64,000 nucleotides of DNA from Bacillus_BD oryzisoli (GCF_036670025.1 NZ_CP137640.1:1026001-1090000), one strand, 5' to 3'; shown: positions 1 through 9,171, numbered from the stretch's first letter. Numbers and translations: made by a program. Notes: a model not told the origin generated them from the letters alone.

Positions 1-497
1 AGTAATTTCCGAGGGTATGGATAAACGCGATCACGCCAAACGGTCCTTGCTACATCTATCACTTTTAGATTGCCTTCTGGTAAAATGAAAATTTGTCTTT
101 TATGGTGGTCTATCCTTTCATAACCAATCTCTTTAAAAGTGATTAACAAATCAATTAACTTTAGGGAAAGTTCCTCTGTTAGAGGCTGCGATTGTAGGTA
201 TTCACGTAAATCTACCCCTTTAATAATTTCCATAGCAATAAATAAGGGCCCTTTTGCATAAACTTTTGGAAAAAGATCGGTATGCTGTCCTAAAGATAGA
301 GCATAATGTTCACGTTCACAATCCTCTTCATTTCCAAAAACCTTTATGCAAATATCATCAGAATATTGAAAAACGGCTCCTTGACGCCCTTTCCCCATCA
401 TAACTAAAGGAGAATAGTTAACGACCTCAACGTCCTCATTTTCGATATTACGAACTTTTATTTTATTGGCGAACGTTTCAAAATCCTTAATGTCCAT
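1..497 (-). CDS. Protein kinase-like protein (C-terminus cut by window edge)
   Basis: The first 165 residues of a gene that runs off the left edge of the window. It looks like the small cytosolic eukaryotic-type kinase-like proteins of Bacillus (YrzF/YbdM type): a glycine-rich MGKGRQGAVFQ loop near residue 34, a following IKVF segment that could hold the ATP-binding lysine, and an AMEIIKGVDLREYL hinge near residue 88. The region where a catalytic HRD motif is expected reads DHHKRQIFIL, and a VIDVAR segment sits where DFG is expected, so the motifs are divergent and activity is uncertain. The ATG at 497 follows a GGAGG-like site. Substrate unknown. Confidence 0.6.
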   Translation of the reverse strand, partial: MDIKDFETFANKIKVRNIENEDVEVVNYSPLVMMGKGRQGAVFQYSDDICIKVFGNEEDCEREHYALSLGQHTDLFPKVYAKGPLFIAMEIIKGVDLREYLQSQPLTEELSLKLIDLLITFKEIGYERIDHHKRQIFILPEGNLKVIDVARTVWRDRVYPYPRKL

Positions 498-698
498 TTA
501 TTTCCTCCCGCTTCCTTAATAGACTTAAATTTTCATCCTCTTATATATGTAATCATTTACATGATGAAGTGGAAGGGTATGTACCTATAAAAGCAAAATA
601 TATCCTTACATATAGATTGAAATTAGGTAAATGAAAGGAAGATTCCGAGGGATTTCGACAAAAACAGTCATTATTCTGTTGTGTTTTTAAATTTTTTG

Positions 699-727
699 TT
701 GCATTACGATAGTTTTTTTGTTAAGAT
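699..727 (+). promoter_or_regulatory. Sigma-A type promoter of tRNA-Gly
   Basis: TTGCAT (699-704) and TAAGAT (722-727) are separated by exactly 17 bases and end about 19 bases before the mature tRNA. Placement fits a stand-alone tRNA transcription unit; the hexamers are only moderate matches to consensus. Confidence 0.5.
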
Positions 728-745
728 ATTTTTTGTTGATACATC

Positions 746-816
746 GCGGGTGTAGTTTAGTGGTAAAACTACAGCCTTCCAAGCTGTTGTCGTGGGTTCG
801 ATTCCCATCACCCGCT
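746..816 (+). tRNA. tRNA-Gly (anticodon TCC)
   Basis: A 71-nt cloverleaf folds by eye. The acceptor stem pairs GCGGGTG (746-752) with CACCCGC (809-815) and leaves a T discriminator. The D-arm carries TAGTTTAGTGG, the anticodon stem ACAGC/GCTGT encloses a 7-nt loop with TCC, and the T-arm contains GGTTCGATTCC. CCA is not encoded. It is a single tRNA, not part of a cluster, with its own promoter and terminator. Confidence 0.96.
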
Positions 817-837
817 CTACTTTATTTTCTTGATAAC

Positions 838-884
838 AACGCAGTATTTCGTTTCCTAAAGAGAACGAAGTATTGCGTTTTTTA
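838..884 (+). terminator. Rho-independent terminator of tRNA-Gly
   Basis: A long hairpin of about 16 pairs (AACGCAGTATTTCGTT against AACGAAGTATTGCGTT, two G-T pairs) is followed by a run of six T. Confidence 0.9.
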
Positions 885-928
885 ATTTATAAAAAAGGGA
901 CCCATAAATAAACGTCCCTTTATGTCTG

Positions 929-1594
929 TTATTCCGTTACTTTCCAATTAGCCGTGCCTCCATGAATTTGAATAAACATATTCGCTAATGAATCGATCAT
1001 TTTTTGTGCCTTATCGATTTCAAGTGATGGCTGCAGGTAAACAATCTGGATGGCTTTTTTTGTAGCTTCCGTAACAGCTGTTTTTTCAGAATCAACGAAT
1101 GGACTGCCAAATGCTGATTCGTTATCAGCTGATATGATTAATCGATGAAGCGAATTCATTCTCCCGTTTAAGCCTAAATATTCTTCTCCCTCTTGTCCAA
1201 GTCTAATGGAGATTCGTCCATTTAGTTTATCGCTGTCATATACCCCAATTGGAATCTGATATTGTAAGGAAAAGAAATTATTTAAATCAATCGCACTATT
1301 TATTGGTGTAAGATAGTTTTGTTTTTGTACACGTCTATATAATGCTTCAGCTGAGTGACGATACCGATTAGGGTCTTTACCTGTCTTTTTGAAGATCTGC
1401 CGCCACTCTTGAATCCCTGGAAAGTCTGTTATTTTTTTTTCATCCAATTCAAAGAAAATCAATTCCTGAAAAAGCTGCAGCCGTCCCTTTAACATTTGTG
1501 GAGCTTCGCCGACACTAATATCGTTATATTGGATAAAACCAATTTTAAACCCGGGGATAAGCTCTTCTATTTCAGTGGCAATTGTCATTTCCAT
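929..1594 (-). CDS. B3/4 domain protein (PheT-like editing fold)
   Basis: A 221-residue protein of the COG3382 type, which consists of a free-standing B3/B4 domain related to the editing region of phenylalanyl-tRNA synthetase beta. Recognisable segments are the FPGIQEWRQIFKKTGKDPNRYRHSAE stretch near the middle of the N-terminal half and NxxNFFSLQYQIPIGVYD further on. No catalytic domain is attached. Family function is not settled; removal of mischarged tRNA or handling of an aminoacyl compound is the usual suggestion. I start it at the ATG at 1594, because GGAGGTG lies six bases upstream; a longer reading from 1633 has no such site. It is divergent from queG. Confidence 0.75.
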   Translation of the reverse strand: MEMTIATEIEELIPGFKIGFIQYNDISVGEAPQMLKGRLQLFQELIFFELDEKKITDFPGIQEWRQIFKKTGKDPNRYRHSAEALYRRVQKQNYLTPINSAIDLNNFFSLQYQIPIGVYDSDKLNGRISIRLGQEGEEYLGLNGRMNSLHRLIISADNESAFGSPFVDSEKTAVTEATKKAIQIVYLQPSLEIDKAQKMIDSLANMFIQIHGGTANWKVTE

Positions 1595-1705
1595 TGTTTC
1601 CACCTCCAAATTCTCCGTAAAATAGTTTATCATAGAATAGCATTTATTTCTTACAAATAGTGACCGGTTTATATAGATAAATAAATATGAGAGGAGGGGT
1701 TAGAA

Positions 1706-2827
1706 TTGAATTACTCCCAATTAAAACAAGAGATCATTGAGTACAGTAAAAGTATCGGAATTGATAAAATTGGTTTTACCACGGCATCTCCTTTTACTAC
1801 TCTAAAACTTCGGCTTATAAGACAGGCTGAGTTAAACTTTCAATCAGGCTTTGAAGAAAAGGATATCGAAAAGAGAACAGAGCCAAGGCTTTTAATGCCT
1901 GATGCCCATTCGATTATTGCAATTGCTGTTGCTTATCCTTCCAAGATGAAGGACCGAGTCATTAGTAAAGAAGGAGAAAGGCGGGGCATCTTTTCCCGGG
2001 CATCCTGGGGTCTGGATTACCATACCGTGCTGCGTAGGCGTCTCGAGAAACTTGAAAAATTTATTCGTGAAAAGGTGCCGCAAGCTGAACTTAAATCAAT
2101 GGTTGATACTGGTGAATTAGCCGACAGGGCTGTTGCTGAGCGGGCTGGAATCGGTTGGAGCGGGAAAAACTGTGCAATTATTACACCTGAATTTGGCTCT
2201 TACGTCTATTTAGGAGAAATGATAACCAATATACCGTTTGAACCAGATACACCGCTTGAGGATCAATGTGGTACATGTACGAAATGCCTTGATGCTTGCC
2301 CGACAGGTGCTCTAGTAACAGGAGGACAAATTAATGCACAACGCTGCATATCCTTCTTAACGCAAACAAAGGGGACAATTCCAGAGGAGTATCGGGAAAG
2401 ACTAGGAAACCGTCTTTATGGATGCGATTCATGCCAAACAGCCTGTCCGGTCAATAAAGGAAAGGATTTTCATCTGCACGAGGAAGTAGAAGCGGAACCG
2501 GAAATTGCCAAGCCGCTGCTAAAACCGCTGCTTCACTTGAGCAATCGTCAATTTAAAGAAAAGCTTGGCCATATTTCCGGGGCATGGCGGGGGAAAAATC
2601 CGATTCAACGGAATGCTATTATTGCACTTGCACATTTTAAAGACAAAACAGCTCTTGAGGATTTAATTGATATTTTGAACCATGATCAGCGCCCCATGAT
2701 GCGTGAAACGGCAGCGTGGGCCATTGGAAAGATTGATGGAAATGGATCAAGAGCTGTGCTGGAAAAGGCATTTGAGAAAGAGACGGATGAGGCGGTAAGA
2801 CAAGAGATTAAGAAAGTACTAAGCTAA
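1706..2827 (+). CDS. queG: Epoxyqueuosine reductase QueG
   Basis: Last step of queuosine synthesis: reduction of epoxyqueuosine to queuosine in tRNA anticodons, with cobalamin and two 4Fe-4S clusters, in the cytosol. The 373-residue length is typical of the Bacillus enzyme (YhbA). Two ferredoxin-like motifs are visible, CGTCTKCLDACP near residue 188 and CDSCQTACPVN near residue 240, and the last ~75 residues form a HEAT-like repeat region (RPMMRETAAWAIGKI). Translation starts at a TTG (1706) with GAGGAGG nine bases upstream. The order queG-amidase-trmL matches yhbA-yhbB-cspR of B. subtilis. Confidence 0.95.
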   Translation: MNYSQLKQEIIEYSKSIGIDKIGFTTASPFTTLKLRLIRQAELNFQSGFEEKDIEKRTEPRLLMPDAHSIIAIAVAYPSKMKDRVISKEGERRGIFSRASWGLDYHTVLRRRLEKLEKFIREKVPQAELKSMVDTGELADRAVAERAGIGWSGKNCAIITPEFGSYVYLGEMITNIPFEPDTPLEDQCGTCTKCLDACPTGALVTGGQINAQRCISFLTQTKGTIPEEYRERLGNRLYGCDSCQTACPVNKGKDFHLHEEVEAEPEIAKPLLKPLLHLSNRQFKEKLGHISGAWRGKNPIQRNAIIALAHFKDKTALEDLIDILNHDQRPMMRETAAWAIGKIDGNGSRAVLEKAFEKETDEAVRQEIKKVLS

Positions 2828-2852
2828 AAGGGGGGATTACCTCCTTTTTTTG
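2826..2852 (+). terminator. Terminator after queG
   Basis: A short G/C-rich hairpin (AAGGGGGG, ATTA, CCTCCTT) directly after the stop codon is followed by seven T. Confidence 0.6.
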
Positions 2853-2944
2853 TATTCTTTTTCATTCATGTTACTTAAAAGCACACATCCTGTATTTAAG
2901 ATACAAGCTCCTTTCATATATATAGAACGAAAGGAGTGAAAAGT

Positions 2945-3850
2945 ATGCGGCAGCAATTGTATAAATTACTTCAAGAGCGGGTTCAGCAATGTGTCTCAAG
3001 TGAAAGAGGCTCGAATACAACATGTGAAAAAATCGAAAGAAAAAGAGAATCATTGAAGAATCGAACAGCAGAGATGATTAAAGTGAATGCAAAAGGGGTA
3101 ATCAATGAGATAAAATCGGAAATGGATAAGATTGAAAATGTCATGTATCTAGTGCATTTCCGTTATTTCATAAAGCAAAAAAAGCGGCTTTATTTAGAAG
3201 AAGAAATAGAATACAGAAAAGCTCAATTTTATAAAGGCGAACTTATCCACGATGAAGAGTTAAACCCGTTACAATTGCATGAAGAAAATCTGGAGGTGCC
3301 CACAGATATAATGCTGGACGAAGGTGAAGATAGACTTGTCTATCATTACGATCGTCTAAAGGCGGTTCAGTATGCGGAAAGATGGTGGAATGACTATAAT
3401 CCGGCTTATAAAAAGTTTGATGTGGATTGTACCAATTATATTTCACAATGTCTGAATGCCGGCGATGCACCCATGAGAGGTTATCCTAACAGGGGGAATG
3501 GCTGGTGGATGCAGAATCAGAATTGGAGCTATAGCTGGACGGTTGCTAATTCATTAAGATGGTATTTGCCAAATTCCAAAACAGGCTTAAGGGCAAGGGA
3601 AGTATCAAGCCCGGAAGAATTGTTGCTGGGAGATGTTATCTGCTATGACTTTGAGGGAGATGGCCGTTTTAACCATACAACGATTGTAACGGGAAGGGAC
3701 GCTGACGGGATGCCGCTTGTGAATGCCCATACATTTAATAGCCGTATGCGCTATTGGGCCTATGAAGACTCAACCGCCTATACGCCAAATATTAAATATA
3801 AGTTTTTAACGATTATTGATGATAAAGGGATTAAAAGTATTAAAAGTTGA
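2945..3850 (+). CDS. yhbB: Amidase-domain protein (YhbB-like)
   Basis: A 301-residue protein. The N-terminal ~125 residues are charged and helical with no obvious signal peptide. The C-terminal half is a putative amidase domain (Pfam Amidase_6 type): AERWWNDYNPAYKKFDVDCTN near residue 137, with the Cys of DCTNYISQC as likely nucleophile, a Gly-rich NRGNGWW stretch, and a GRFNHTTIVTGRD segment with the likely catalytic His. These folds resemble NlpC/P60-like cysteine hydrolases acting on amide bonds; the substrate is not known. An ATG at 2945 is preferred to the GTG at 2936 because AAAGGAG ends nine bases before it. Position between queG and trmL matches yhbB. Confidence 0.8.
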   Translation: MRQQLYKLLQERVQQCVSSERGSNTTCEKIERKRESLKNRTAEMIKVNAKGVINEIKSEMDKIENVMYLVHFRYFIKQKKRLYLEEEIEYRKAQFYKGELIHDEELNPLQLHEENLEVPTDIMLDEGEDRLVYHYDRLKAVQYAERWWNDYNPAYKKFDVDCTNYISQCLNAGDAPMRGYPNRGNGWWMQNQNWSYSWTVANSLRWYLPNSKTGLRAREVSSPEELLLGDVICYDFEGDGRFNHTTIVTGRDADGMPLVNAHTFNSRMRYWAYEDSTAYTPNIKYKFLTIIDDKGIKSIKS

Positions 3851-3916
3851 CCTATCTTGTTTCAAAAATGGAGAGTGGTATAATATCAAATAGAGTTTAT
3901 AGCAGAGGTGAAGCAA

Positions 3917-4390
3917 TTGGCAGTACATGTAGTTTTATATCAACCAGAAATGCCTGCAAATACAGGGAATATCGCCCGTACTTGTGCGGCTACTGATACT
4001 ACTTTACATTTAATACGCCCGCTTGGTTTTTCTACTGATGATAAAATGCTTAAACGGGCCGGACTGGATTATTGGGAATTTGTTCAAATGGTCTATTATG
4101 ATTCTATAGAGGAGTTTTTTGAGAAAAATAAAGGCGGAGAGTTCTATTATTTAACAAAATACGGAACTAAGGCGCATTCCTCGTTAGATTACAGTGAGCT
4201 TGAGAAGGATTATTATTTTATTTTTGGAAAGGAAACTACTGGTTTGCCAATGGATATCATTGAAAATAACCGTGACCGGGCATTAAGAATTCCAATGACA
4301 GAAAATGTTTCGTCATTAAACCTTTCCAATACAGCAGCCATTCTTATATACGAAGTACTCCGTCAGCAACGCTATATTCATTTGAAATAA
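3917..4390 (+). CDS. trmL: tRNA (cytidine(34)-2'-O)-methyltransferase TrmL
   Basis: SPOUT-family methyltransferase that methylates the ribose of the wobble nucleotide in tRNA-Leu species, using SAM; called CspR in B. subtilis. The protein of 157 residues opens with AVHVVLYQPEMPANTGNIAR, the family signature. The knotted SAM site is marked by FGKETTGLP near residue 104 and IPMTENVSSLNLSNTAAI near residue 126. I place the start at TTG 3917, seven bases after AGAGGTG; the in-frame GTG at 3908 is inside that site. The short distance to the amidase gene allows read-through from it. Confidence 0.93.
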   Translation: MAVHVVLYQPEMPANTGNIARTCAATDTTLHLIRPLGFSTDDKMLKRAGLDYWEFVQMVYYDSIEEFFEKNKGGEFYYLTKYGTKAHSSLDYSELEKDYYFIFGKETTGLPMDIIENNRDRALRIPMTENVSSLNLSNTAAILIYEVLRQQRYIHLK

Positions 4391-4393
4391 ATG

Positions 4394-4424
4394 AAGGGAA
4401 CCTAAGCAGGGTTCCCTTTATTTT
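4394..4424 (+). terminator. Terminator after trmL
   Basis: AAGGGAACC pairs with GGTTCCCTT across a 7-nt loop, followed by a T-rich tail. Confidence 0.85.
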
Positions 4425-4516
4425 GATAATAATATAAGATTCTGCCGATATTATTTCATTTTTTTCATTTTCTTCGTTATCATAAAGATATGAATACATA
4501 TTAAAGGATGATTACT

Positions 4517-5266
4517 ATGAATCAAGTCATTGAAACATTGCTGGGTCACCGCTCGATCCGACGGCTGGAGGACAAGCCTTTAACAAGAGAGCAGATTGAA
4601 CTCATTGTCGCAAGTGCACAGGCGGCATCAACGTCAAGCTATATTCAGTCATATTCGATTATTGGTATTACAGATCCGGCTAAGAAAAAGAAATTAGCTG
4701 AACTTGCCGGAAACCAGAACTATGTTGAAAAGAATGGTCACTTCTTTGTGTTTTGCGGTGATTTACACCGTCATGAACTAGCGGGAGAGATGGAGAATAA
4801 AGCAGTAAAGGATTCAATTGAGAGTACGGAAAAGTTTATGGTGATGTTAATTGATACAGCACTTGCAGCTCAAAATGCCGCCATTGCAGCCGAATCAATG
4901 GGTCTGGGAATCTGCTATATAGGGGGAATCCGCAATCACCTTGATGAAGTCTGCGAACTGCTAAACACACCGAGAAGAGTCATACCGCTGTTTGGTATGG
5001 CAGTCGGTTATCCAGAAAAAGTAACGGATCAAAAGCCAAGACTGCCATTAAGCCATATCTACCACGAAAATGAATATGAGCAGGATGAAGCCGTCTATAA
5101 GCAACAGTTAGAGGAATATAATAAGGTAATTTCTCGTTATTATACTGAACGTACAAAAGGGAAACGGGATGATACCTGGACTGGTCAGATGGCAGGAACC
5201 TTTGAAAAACAATCGAGAATGTATATGCACGATTTTATAAAAGAACATGGATTAAATCTAAAATGA
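4517..5266 (+). CDS. nfrA: NADPH-dependent FMN oxidoreductase NfrA
   Basis: Nitroreductase-fold flavoprotein of 249 residues, the length of B. subtilis NfrA. It uses NADPH to reduce flavin, nitro compounds and possibly H2O2 or protein disulfides. Family segments visible are HRSIR at the N-terminus (FMN phosphate contact), AQAASTSSYIQSYSIIG, NGHFFVFCGD, and ALAAQNAAIAAESMGLGICYIGGIRN in the centre. The start is ATG 4517, eight bases after AAAGGA; the ATG at 4508 overlaps that site. Single gene with its own terminator. Confidence 0.9.
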   Translation: MNQVIETLLGHRSIRRLEDKPLTREQIELIVASAQAASTSSYIQSYSIIGITDPAKKKKLAELAGNQNYVEKNGHFFVFCGDLHRHELAGEMENKAVKDSIESTEKFMVMLIDTALAAQNAAIAAESMGLGICYIGGIRNHLDEVCELLNTPRRVIPLFGMAVGYPEKVTDQKPRLPLSHIYHENEYEQDEAVYKQQLEEYNKVISRYYTERTKGKRDDTWTGQMAGTFEKQSRMYMHDFIKEHGLNLK

Positions 5267-5267
5267 T

Positions 5268-5293
5268 AAAAGGCCGCAAATTGCGGCCTTTTT
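5268..5293 (+). terminator. Terminator after nfrA
   Basis: AAAAGGCCGCAA pairs with TTGCGGCCTTTT almost without loop, with T-run. Confidence 0.9.
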
Positions 5294-5305
5294 ACTTTCT
5301 CTTAC

Positions 5306-5398
5306 TTATTTGGTAATTTTCGGCTTGTCGTTATAACCTGCTGTAAAGATGGCAGCAAGAAAAGTAACCATTACGCCAAGAACAAGGATCGTCCCCAT
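5306..5398 (-). CDS. Small single-pass membrane protein, unknown
   Basis: A 30-codon reading frame on the minus strand starts at ATG 5398 behind a very strong AAAGGAGG (11 bases upstream) and ends TAA. The product begins MGTILVLGVMVTFLAAIF and finishes with the polar tail AGYNDKPKITK, that is one hydrophobic helix and a charged C-terminus. I do not recognise a family. Ribosome binding site, composition and position downstream of a terminator support it as a real micro-gene; the stretch from here to prkA (5399-5817) holds only a possible promoter. Confidence 0.6.
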   Translation of the reverse strand: MGTILVLGVMVTFLAAIFTAGYNDKPKITK

Positions 5399-5635
5399 TG
5401 GTATGTAGGCCTCCTTTAATAATAGATGAGAAAGAATAATATAATTAGACAGCTTTATTATAGCTTATTCTAAAATATCTGTGAATGCAATGTTAGAAAA
5501 TTTTTAAGAGAACGAATAGTTAGTGATTTGAGATAATAATCATTATTTTTCATTTCTAGCATAAATAAAGAACTATACCTTTTCTTTCTAGGCCAAGTTG
5601 ATTCTCCTTTTTATGCATGTTGGCTCGTAACTAAG

Positions 5636-5643
5636 CATACATT
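5636..5643 (+). promoter_or_regulatory. Possible sigma-E/sigma-K -10 element for prkA
   Basis: CATACATT at 5636 is one mismatch from the mother-cell -10 consensus CATACAAT, about 175 bases before prkA, a gene known to be transcribed in the mother cell in B. subtilis. The -35 region (ATGCATG about 15 bases upstream) is weak, so this is tentative. Confidence 0.3.
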
Positions 5644-5817
5644 GTAATAATCAGCTTGGAACAAAGTGAAACTTTCATCGTTGCAGGGTTATTCCACAGT
5701 GATGATAGTGACAGATCATAAGAAGTAGTTTTATTTGGTGGTTGGTACTTGCTCGGACTTTTACAGGCAGTCAATTTTTGGCCGGTAAACGGAGATAATG
5801 CGACAGGGGAGGTCCAT

Positions 5818-7713
5818 ATGGATATATTAAAAAAAATCGAGCTATATCGTAAAGAAGAGGAAATGCTTAAATGGGAAGGTACTTTTAGCGAATATCTAGA
5901 GATTATTAAGGAAAAACCATGGGTGGCCCAGTCAGCTCATTCAAGGGTCTACAATATGATAAAAGATTCTGGAGTAGAAGAAGTCAATAATCATAAAAGA
6001 TATAAGTTTTTCTCCAATCAATTGTTTGGTTTAGAGGAAGCGTTGGAAAGATTAGTGGAAGAATACTTCCATCCTTCTGCCAAGCGGCTGGATGTCAGGA
6101 AGCGGATTTTGCTGTTAATGGGTCCTGTCAGCGGTGGTAAATCTACATTAGTAACAATGTTAAAAAGAGGATTAGAAGCGTATTCATTAAGTGACAGAGG
6201 AGCTATCTATGGTATCAAAGGCTGCCCAATGCATGAAGATCCGCTGCATTTAATCCCGCATCATTTGCGTAAGGATTTTTATGATGAATATGGGATCAGG
6301 ATTGAAGGGAATCTCTCTCCATTAAATTTGATGCGTTTAGAGCAGGAGTATGATGGCCGAATTGAAGATGTGATTGTTGAAAGGGTATTTTTCTCTGAGG
6401 ACCGCCGCGTTGGAATTGGTACCTTTAGTCCGTCTGATCCGAAATCGCAGGATATTGCTGATTTAACAGGAAGTATCGATTTTTCAACGATTGCCGAGTA
6501 TGGTTCCGAGTCGGACCCAAGGGCCTATCGTTTTGATGGAGAATTAAATAAAGCGAATCGCGGAATGATGGAATTCCAGGAAATGTTAAAGTGCGATGAG
6601 AAATTCCTCTGGCATTTACTATCACTCACGCAGGAAGGTAATTTTAAGGCAGGCAGGTTTGCCCTAATAAGTGCAGATGAACTAATTGTTGCTCACACAA
6701 ATGAAACGGAATATCGTTCCTTTATTTCCAATAAGAAAAATGAGGCCTTACATTCAAGAATCATTGTTATGCCGATTCCGTACAATTTAAAGGTGACGGA
6801 AGAAGAGAAAATCTATGAAAAAATGATTCGTGAAAGTGACGTGTCTGATGTTCACATTGCCCCGCACACCTTAAAGGTAGCAGCCATGTTTACGATCCTA
6901 ACGAGATTAAAGGAACCTAAAAAAGGTGACATTGATCTAGTGAAGAAAATGCGTCTATATGACGGAGAAAGTGTTGAAGGCTATAACCGTGCTGATGTCG
7001 AAGAATTGAAGAAGGAATATGTGGATGAAGGAATGAGCGGTATAGACCCCCGTTATGTCATCAACCGGATATCCTCGACAATCATCCGAAAGGAAATGAC
7101 AAGCATCAATGCTTTGGATGTCCTCCGTTCATTGAAAGAAGGATTGGATCAGCATCCATCCATCACAGCAGAATTACGAGAAAAATATTTGAACTACATC
7201 TCACTGGCTCGTAAAGAATATGATGATATTGCGAAGAAAGAAGTCCAAAAGGCATTTGTTTATTCCTATGAGGAGTCTGCGAAGACATTAATGGATAACT
7301 ATTTAGATAACGTTGAAGCCTATTGCAATAAAATTAAGCTTCGTGATCCGCTCACAGGTGAGGAAATCAATCCTGATGAGAAATTAATGCGTTCGATTGA
7401 AGAACAAATCGGAATCTCTGAAAATGCGAAAAAAGCATTCCGTGAAGAGATCTTAATTCGTATTTCTGCTTATGCACGAAAAGGTAAACGGTTTGATTAC
7501 AATTCACATGACCGTCTCCGTGAAGCGATTCAGAAGAAACTATTTGCTGATCTGAAGGATGTTGTGAAAATTACAACGTCTACAAAAACGCCGGATGAGC
7601 AGCAGCTAAAGAAAGTGAATGAAGTGGTTGCCAGATTAATTGATGAACATGGTTATAACTCTACTTCTGCCAATGAATTACTGCGCTATGTCGGTAGCTT
7701 ATTAAATCGTTAA
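5818..7713 (+). CDS. prkA: PrkA serine protein kinase / AAA+ protein
   Basis: The 631 residues match the B. subtilis PrkA length exactly. PrkA combines an AAA-type ATPase core with a C-terminal domain distantly similar to eukaryotic protein kinases and is needed for normal sporulation; whether it acts as a kinase or an ATP-dependent protease in vivo is debated. The Walker A motif GPVSGGKST lies near residue 101; DLTGSIDFSTIAEYGSESDPRAYRF-type conserved text follows near residue 220. The start ATG 5818 has GGGGAGG nine bases upstream; the upstream in-frame extension to 5749 lacks conservation. It is followed by yhbH, its usual partner. Confidence 0.96.
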   Translation: MDILKKIELYRKEEEMLKWEGTFSEYLEIIKEKPWVAQSAHSRVYNMIKDSGVEEVNNHKRYKFFSNQLFGLEEALERLVEEYFHPSAKRLDVRKRILLLMGPVSGGKSTLVTMLKRGLEAYSLSDRGAIYGIKGCPMHEDPLHLIPHHLRKDFYDEYGIRIEGNLSPLNLMRLEQEYDGRIEDVIVERVFFSEDRRVGIGTFSPSDPKSQDIADLTGSIDFSTIAEYGSESDPRAYRFDGELNKANRGMMEFQEMLKCDEKFLWHLLSLTQEGNFKAGRFALISADELIVAHTNETEYRSFISNKKNEALHSRIIVMPIPYNLKVTEEEKIYEKMIRESDVSDVHIAPHTLKVAAMFTILTRLKEPKKGDIDLVKKMRLYDGESVEGYNRADVEELKKEYVDEGMSGIDPRYVINRISSTIIRKEMTSINALDVLRSLKEGLDQHPSITAELREKYLNYISLARKEYDDIAKKEVQKAFVYSYEESAKTLMDNYLDNVEAYCNKIKLRDPLTGEEINPDEKLMRSIEEQIGISENAKKAFREEILIRISAYARKGKRFDYNSHDRLREAIQKKLFADLKDVVKITTSTKTPDEQQLKKVNEVVARLIDEHGYNSTSANELLRYVGSLLNR

Positions 7714-7736
7714 TAGATAAGATAACCAATACTTAG

Positions 7737-7764
7737 ACCCGGTGTACATCGCACCGGGTTTTAT
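7737..7764 (+). terminator. Terminator after prkA
   Basis: ACCCGGTG pairs with CACCGGGT across TACATCG, followed by TTTTATT. Confidence 0.85.
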
Positions 7765-7948
7765 TCTCGGCTTGTCTTTATTTATTGGGCAATTGATTCA
7801 TTATTTAAATTACTTGTAAATTATTTTGTCTTCTTGCATATGATAGAATAATCCACCGTTTTATCTGAAATTTTCACTCGGGATATTGTATGTATGTAAG
7901 GTGAATATGTGCAAATGTAAGCAAAAAAATTTTTAAGGAGGGGTTGAA

Positions 7949-9121
7949 ATGAGCGATAAGAATAACCATCAATTTGTGATTTCCAAAGAAGATTGGTCCC
8001 TCCATCGCAAAGGCCACGATGACCAACAGCGGCATCAGGAAAAAGTACAAGAAGCGATTCGTAATAATCTCCCCGATCTAATTACTGAAGAGAGCATTAT
8101 TATGTCAAACGGCCGGGAAGTGGTAAAAATACCGATTCGTTCTCTTGACGAATATAAAATCCGCTATAACTATGATAAGAACAAACATGTGGGTCAAGGC
8201 GAAGGAGACAGTAAAGTTGGAGATGTAGTTGCTCGTGATGGTTCGGATGGAAAGAAAGGACCTGGTAAAGGTCAGGGCGCAGGAGACCAGCCTGGAGAAG
8301 ATTATTTTGAAGCAGAGGTTTCCTTAATGGAATTGGAAGAGGCTTTGTTTAAACAATTAGAGCTGCCAAATTTAAAAAGAAAAGAGCTGCAGGAGAATAT
8401 TGTTGAAGACATTGAATTTAATGATATCCGAAAAACTGGTTTAATGGGGAATATTGATAAGAAAAGAACGATGATGTCTGCCTTTAAACGAAATGCGATG
8501 AAAGGGACACCTAAATTTCATCCGATCTATCAAGAGGATTTGAAATTTAAGACCTGGAATGAAATTGTTAAACCTGATTCAAAAGCAGTAGTTCTTGCTA
8601 TGATGGATACAAGCGGCAGTATGGGGATTTGGGAGAAATATATGGCCAGAAGCTTTTTCTTTTGGATGACCAGGTTTTTACGCTCTAAATATGAAACGGT
8701 AGAAATTGAGTTTATTGCCCACCATACGGAGGCAAAGGTTGTGTCAGAAGAGGATTTCTTTTCACGAGGAGAAAGCGGCGGAACGATTTGTTCATCCGCA
8801 TATCGAAAAGCACTAGAGTTGATTGAGGAAAAATATCATCCAAACCGCTATAATATTTATCCATTTCATTTTTCTGATGGAGATAATTTAACCTCTGATA
8901 ATGCCCGCTGTGTAAAGCTTGTAGAAGAATTAATTAAGCTATCGAGCATGTTTGGATACGGGGAAGTAAACCAGTATAACCGGCATTCGACACTTATGTC
9001 CGCTTACAAAAACATCAAAAATGAACACTTCAAGTATTATATCCTCAAGCAAAAAGCAGATGTATTTCATGCCATGAAGACTTTCTTTAATAATGAAGAA
9101 GAGAAAAAACAGTATGCATAG
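7949..9121 (+). CDS. yhbH: Sporulation protein YhbH (DUF444, von Willebrand A-like)
   Basis: A 390-residue DUF444 protein that is regularly found beside prkA and spoVR, three genes usually co-conserved and linked to sporulation or stress. A Gly/Lys/Asp-rich linker (GKKGPGKGQGAGDQPGED) lies near residues 97-115. The C-terminal half is von Willebrand A-like with a clear MIDAS DTSGSMG near residue 219 and the GGT of SRGESGGTICSS further on, so metal-dependent protein binding is expected. AAGGAGGGG lies seven bases before the ATG. spoVR is not adjacent here but appears about 14 kb downstream. Confidence 0.93.
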   Translation: MSDKNNHQFVISKEDWSLHRKGHDDQQRHQEKVQEAIRNNLPDLITEESIIMSNGREVVKIPIRSLDEYKIRYNYDKNKHVGQGEGDSKVGDVVARDGSDGKKGPGKGQGAGDQPGEDYFEAEVSLMELEEALFKQLELPNLKRKELQENIVEDIEFNDIRKTGLMGNIDKKRTMMSAFKRNAMKGTPKFHPIYQEDLKFKTWNEIVKPDSKAVVLAMMDTSGSMGIWEKYMARSFFFWMTRFLRSKYETVEIEFIAHHTEAKVVSEEDFFSRGESGGTICSSAYRKALELIEEKYHPNRYNIYPFHFSDGDNLTSDNARCVKLVEELIKLSSMFGYGEVNQYNRHSTLMSAYKNIKNEHFKYYILKQKADVFHAMKTFFNNEEEKKQYA

Positions 9122-9123
9122 AG

Positions 9124-9165
9124 CAAAATCGGCAAGTGTGAGAAGCACCTGCCGATTTTTGTTAT
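9124..9165 (+). terminator. Terminator after yhbH
   Basis: AAAATCGGCA pairs with TGCCGATTTT around a loop that itself contains short pairing; T-rich tail. It separates yhbH from the convergent lactonase. Confidence 0.85.
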
Positions 9166-9171
9166 TTTCTA

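Noticed and set aside
7770..7948. Sigma-E type promoter before yhbH (CATATGAT near 7838)
   Set aside because: A single weak hexamer without a -35 match; not enough to call.
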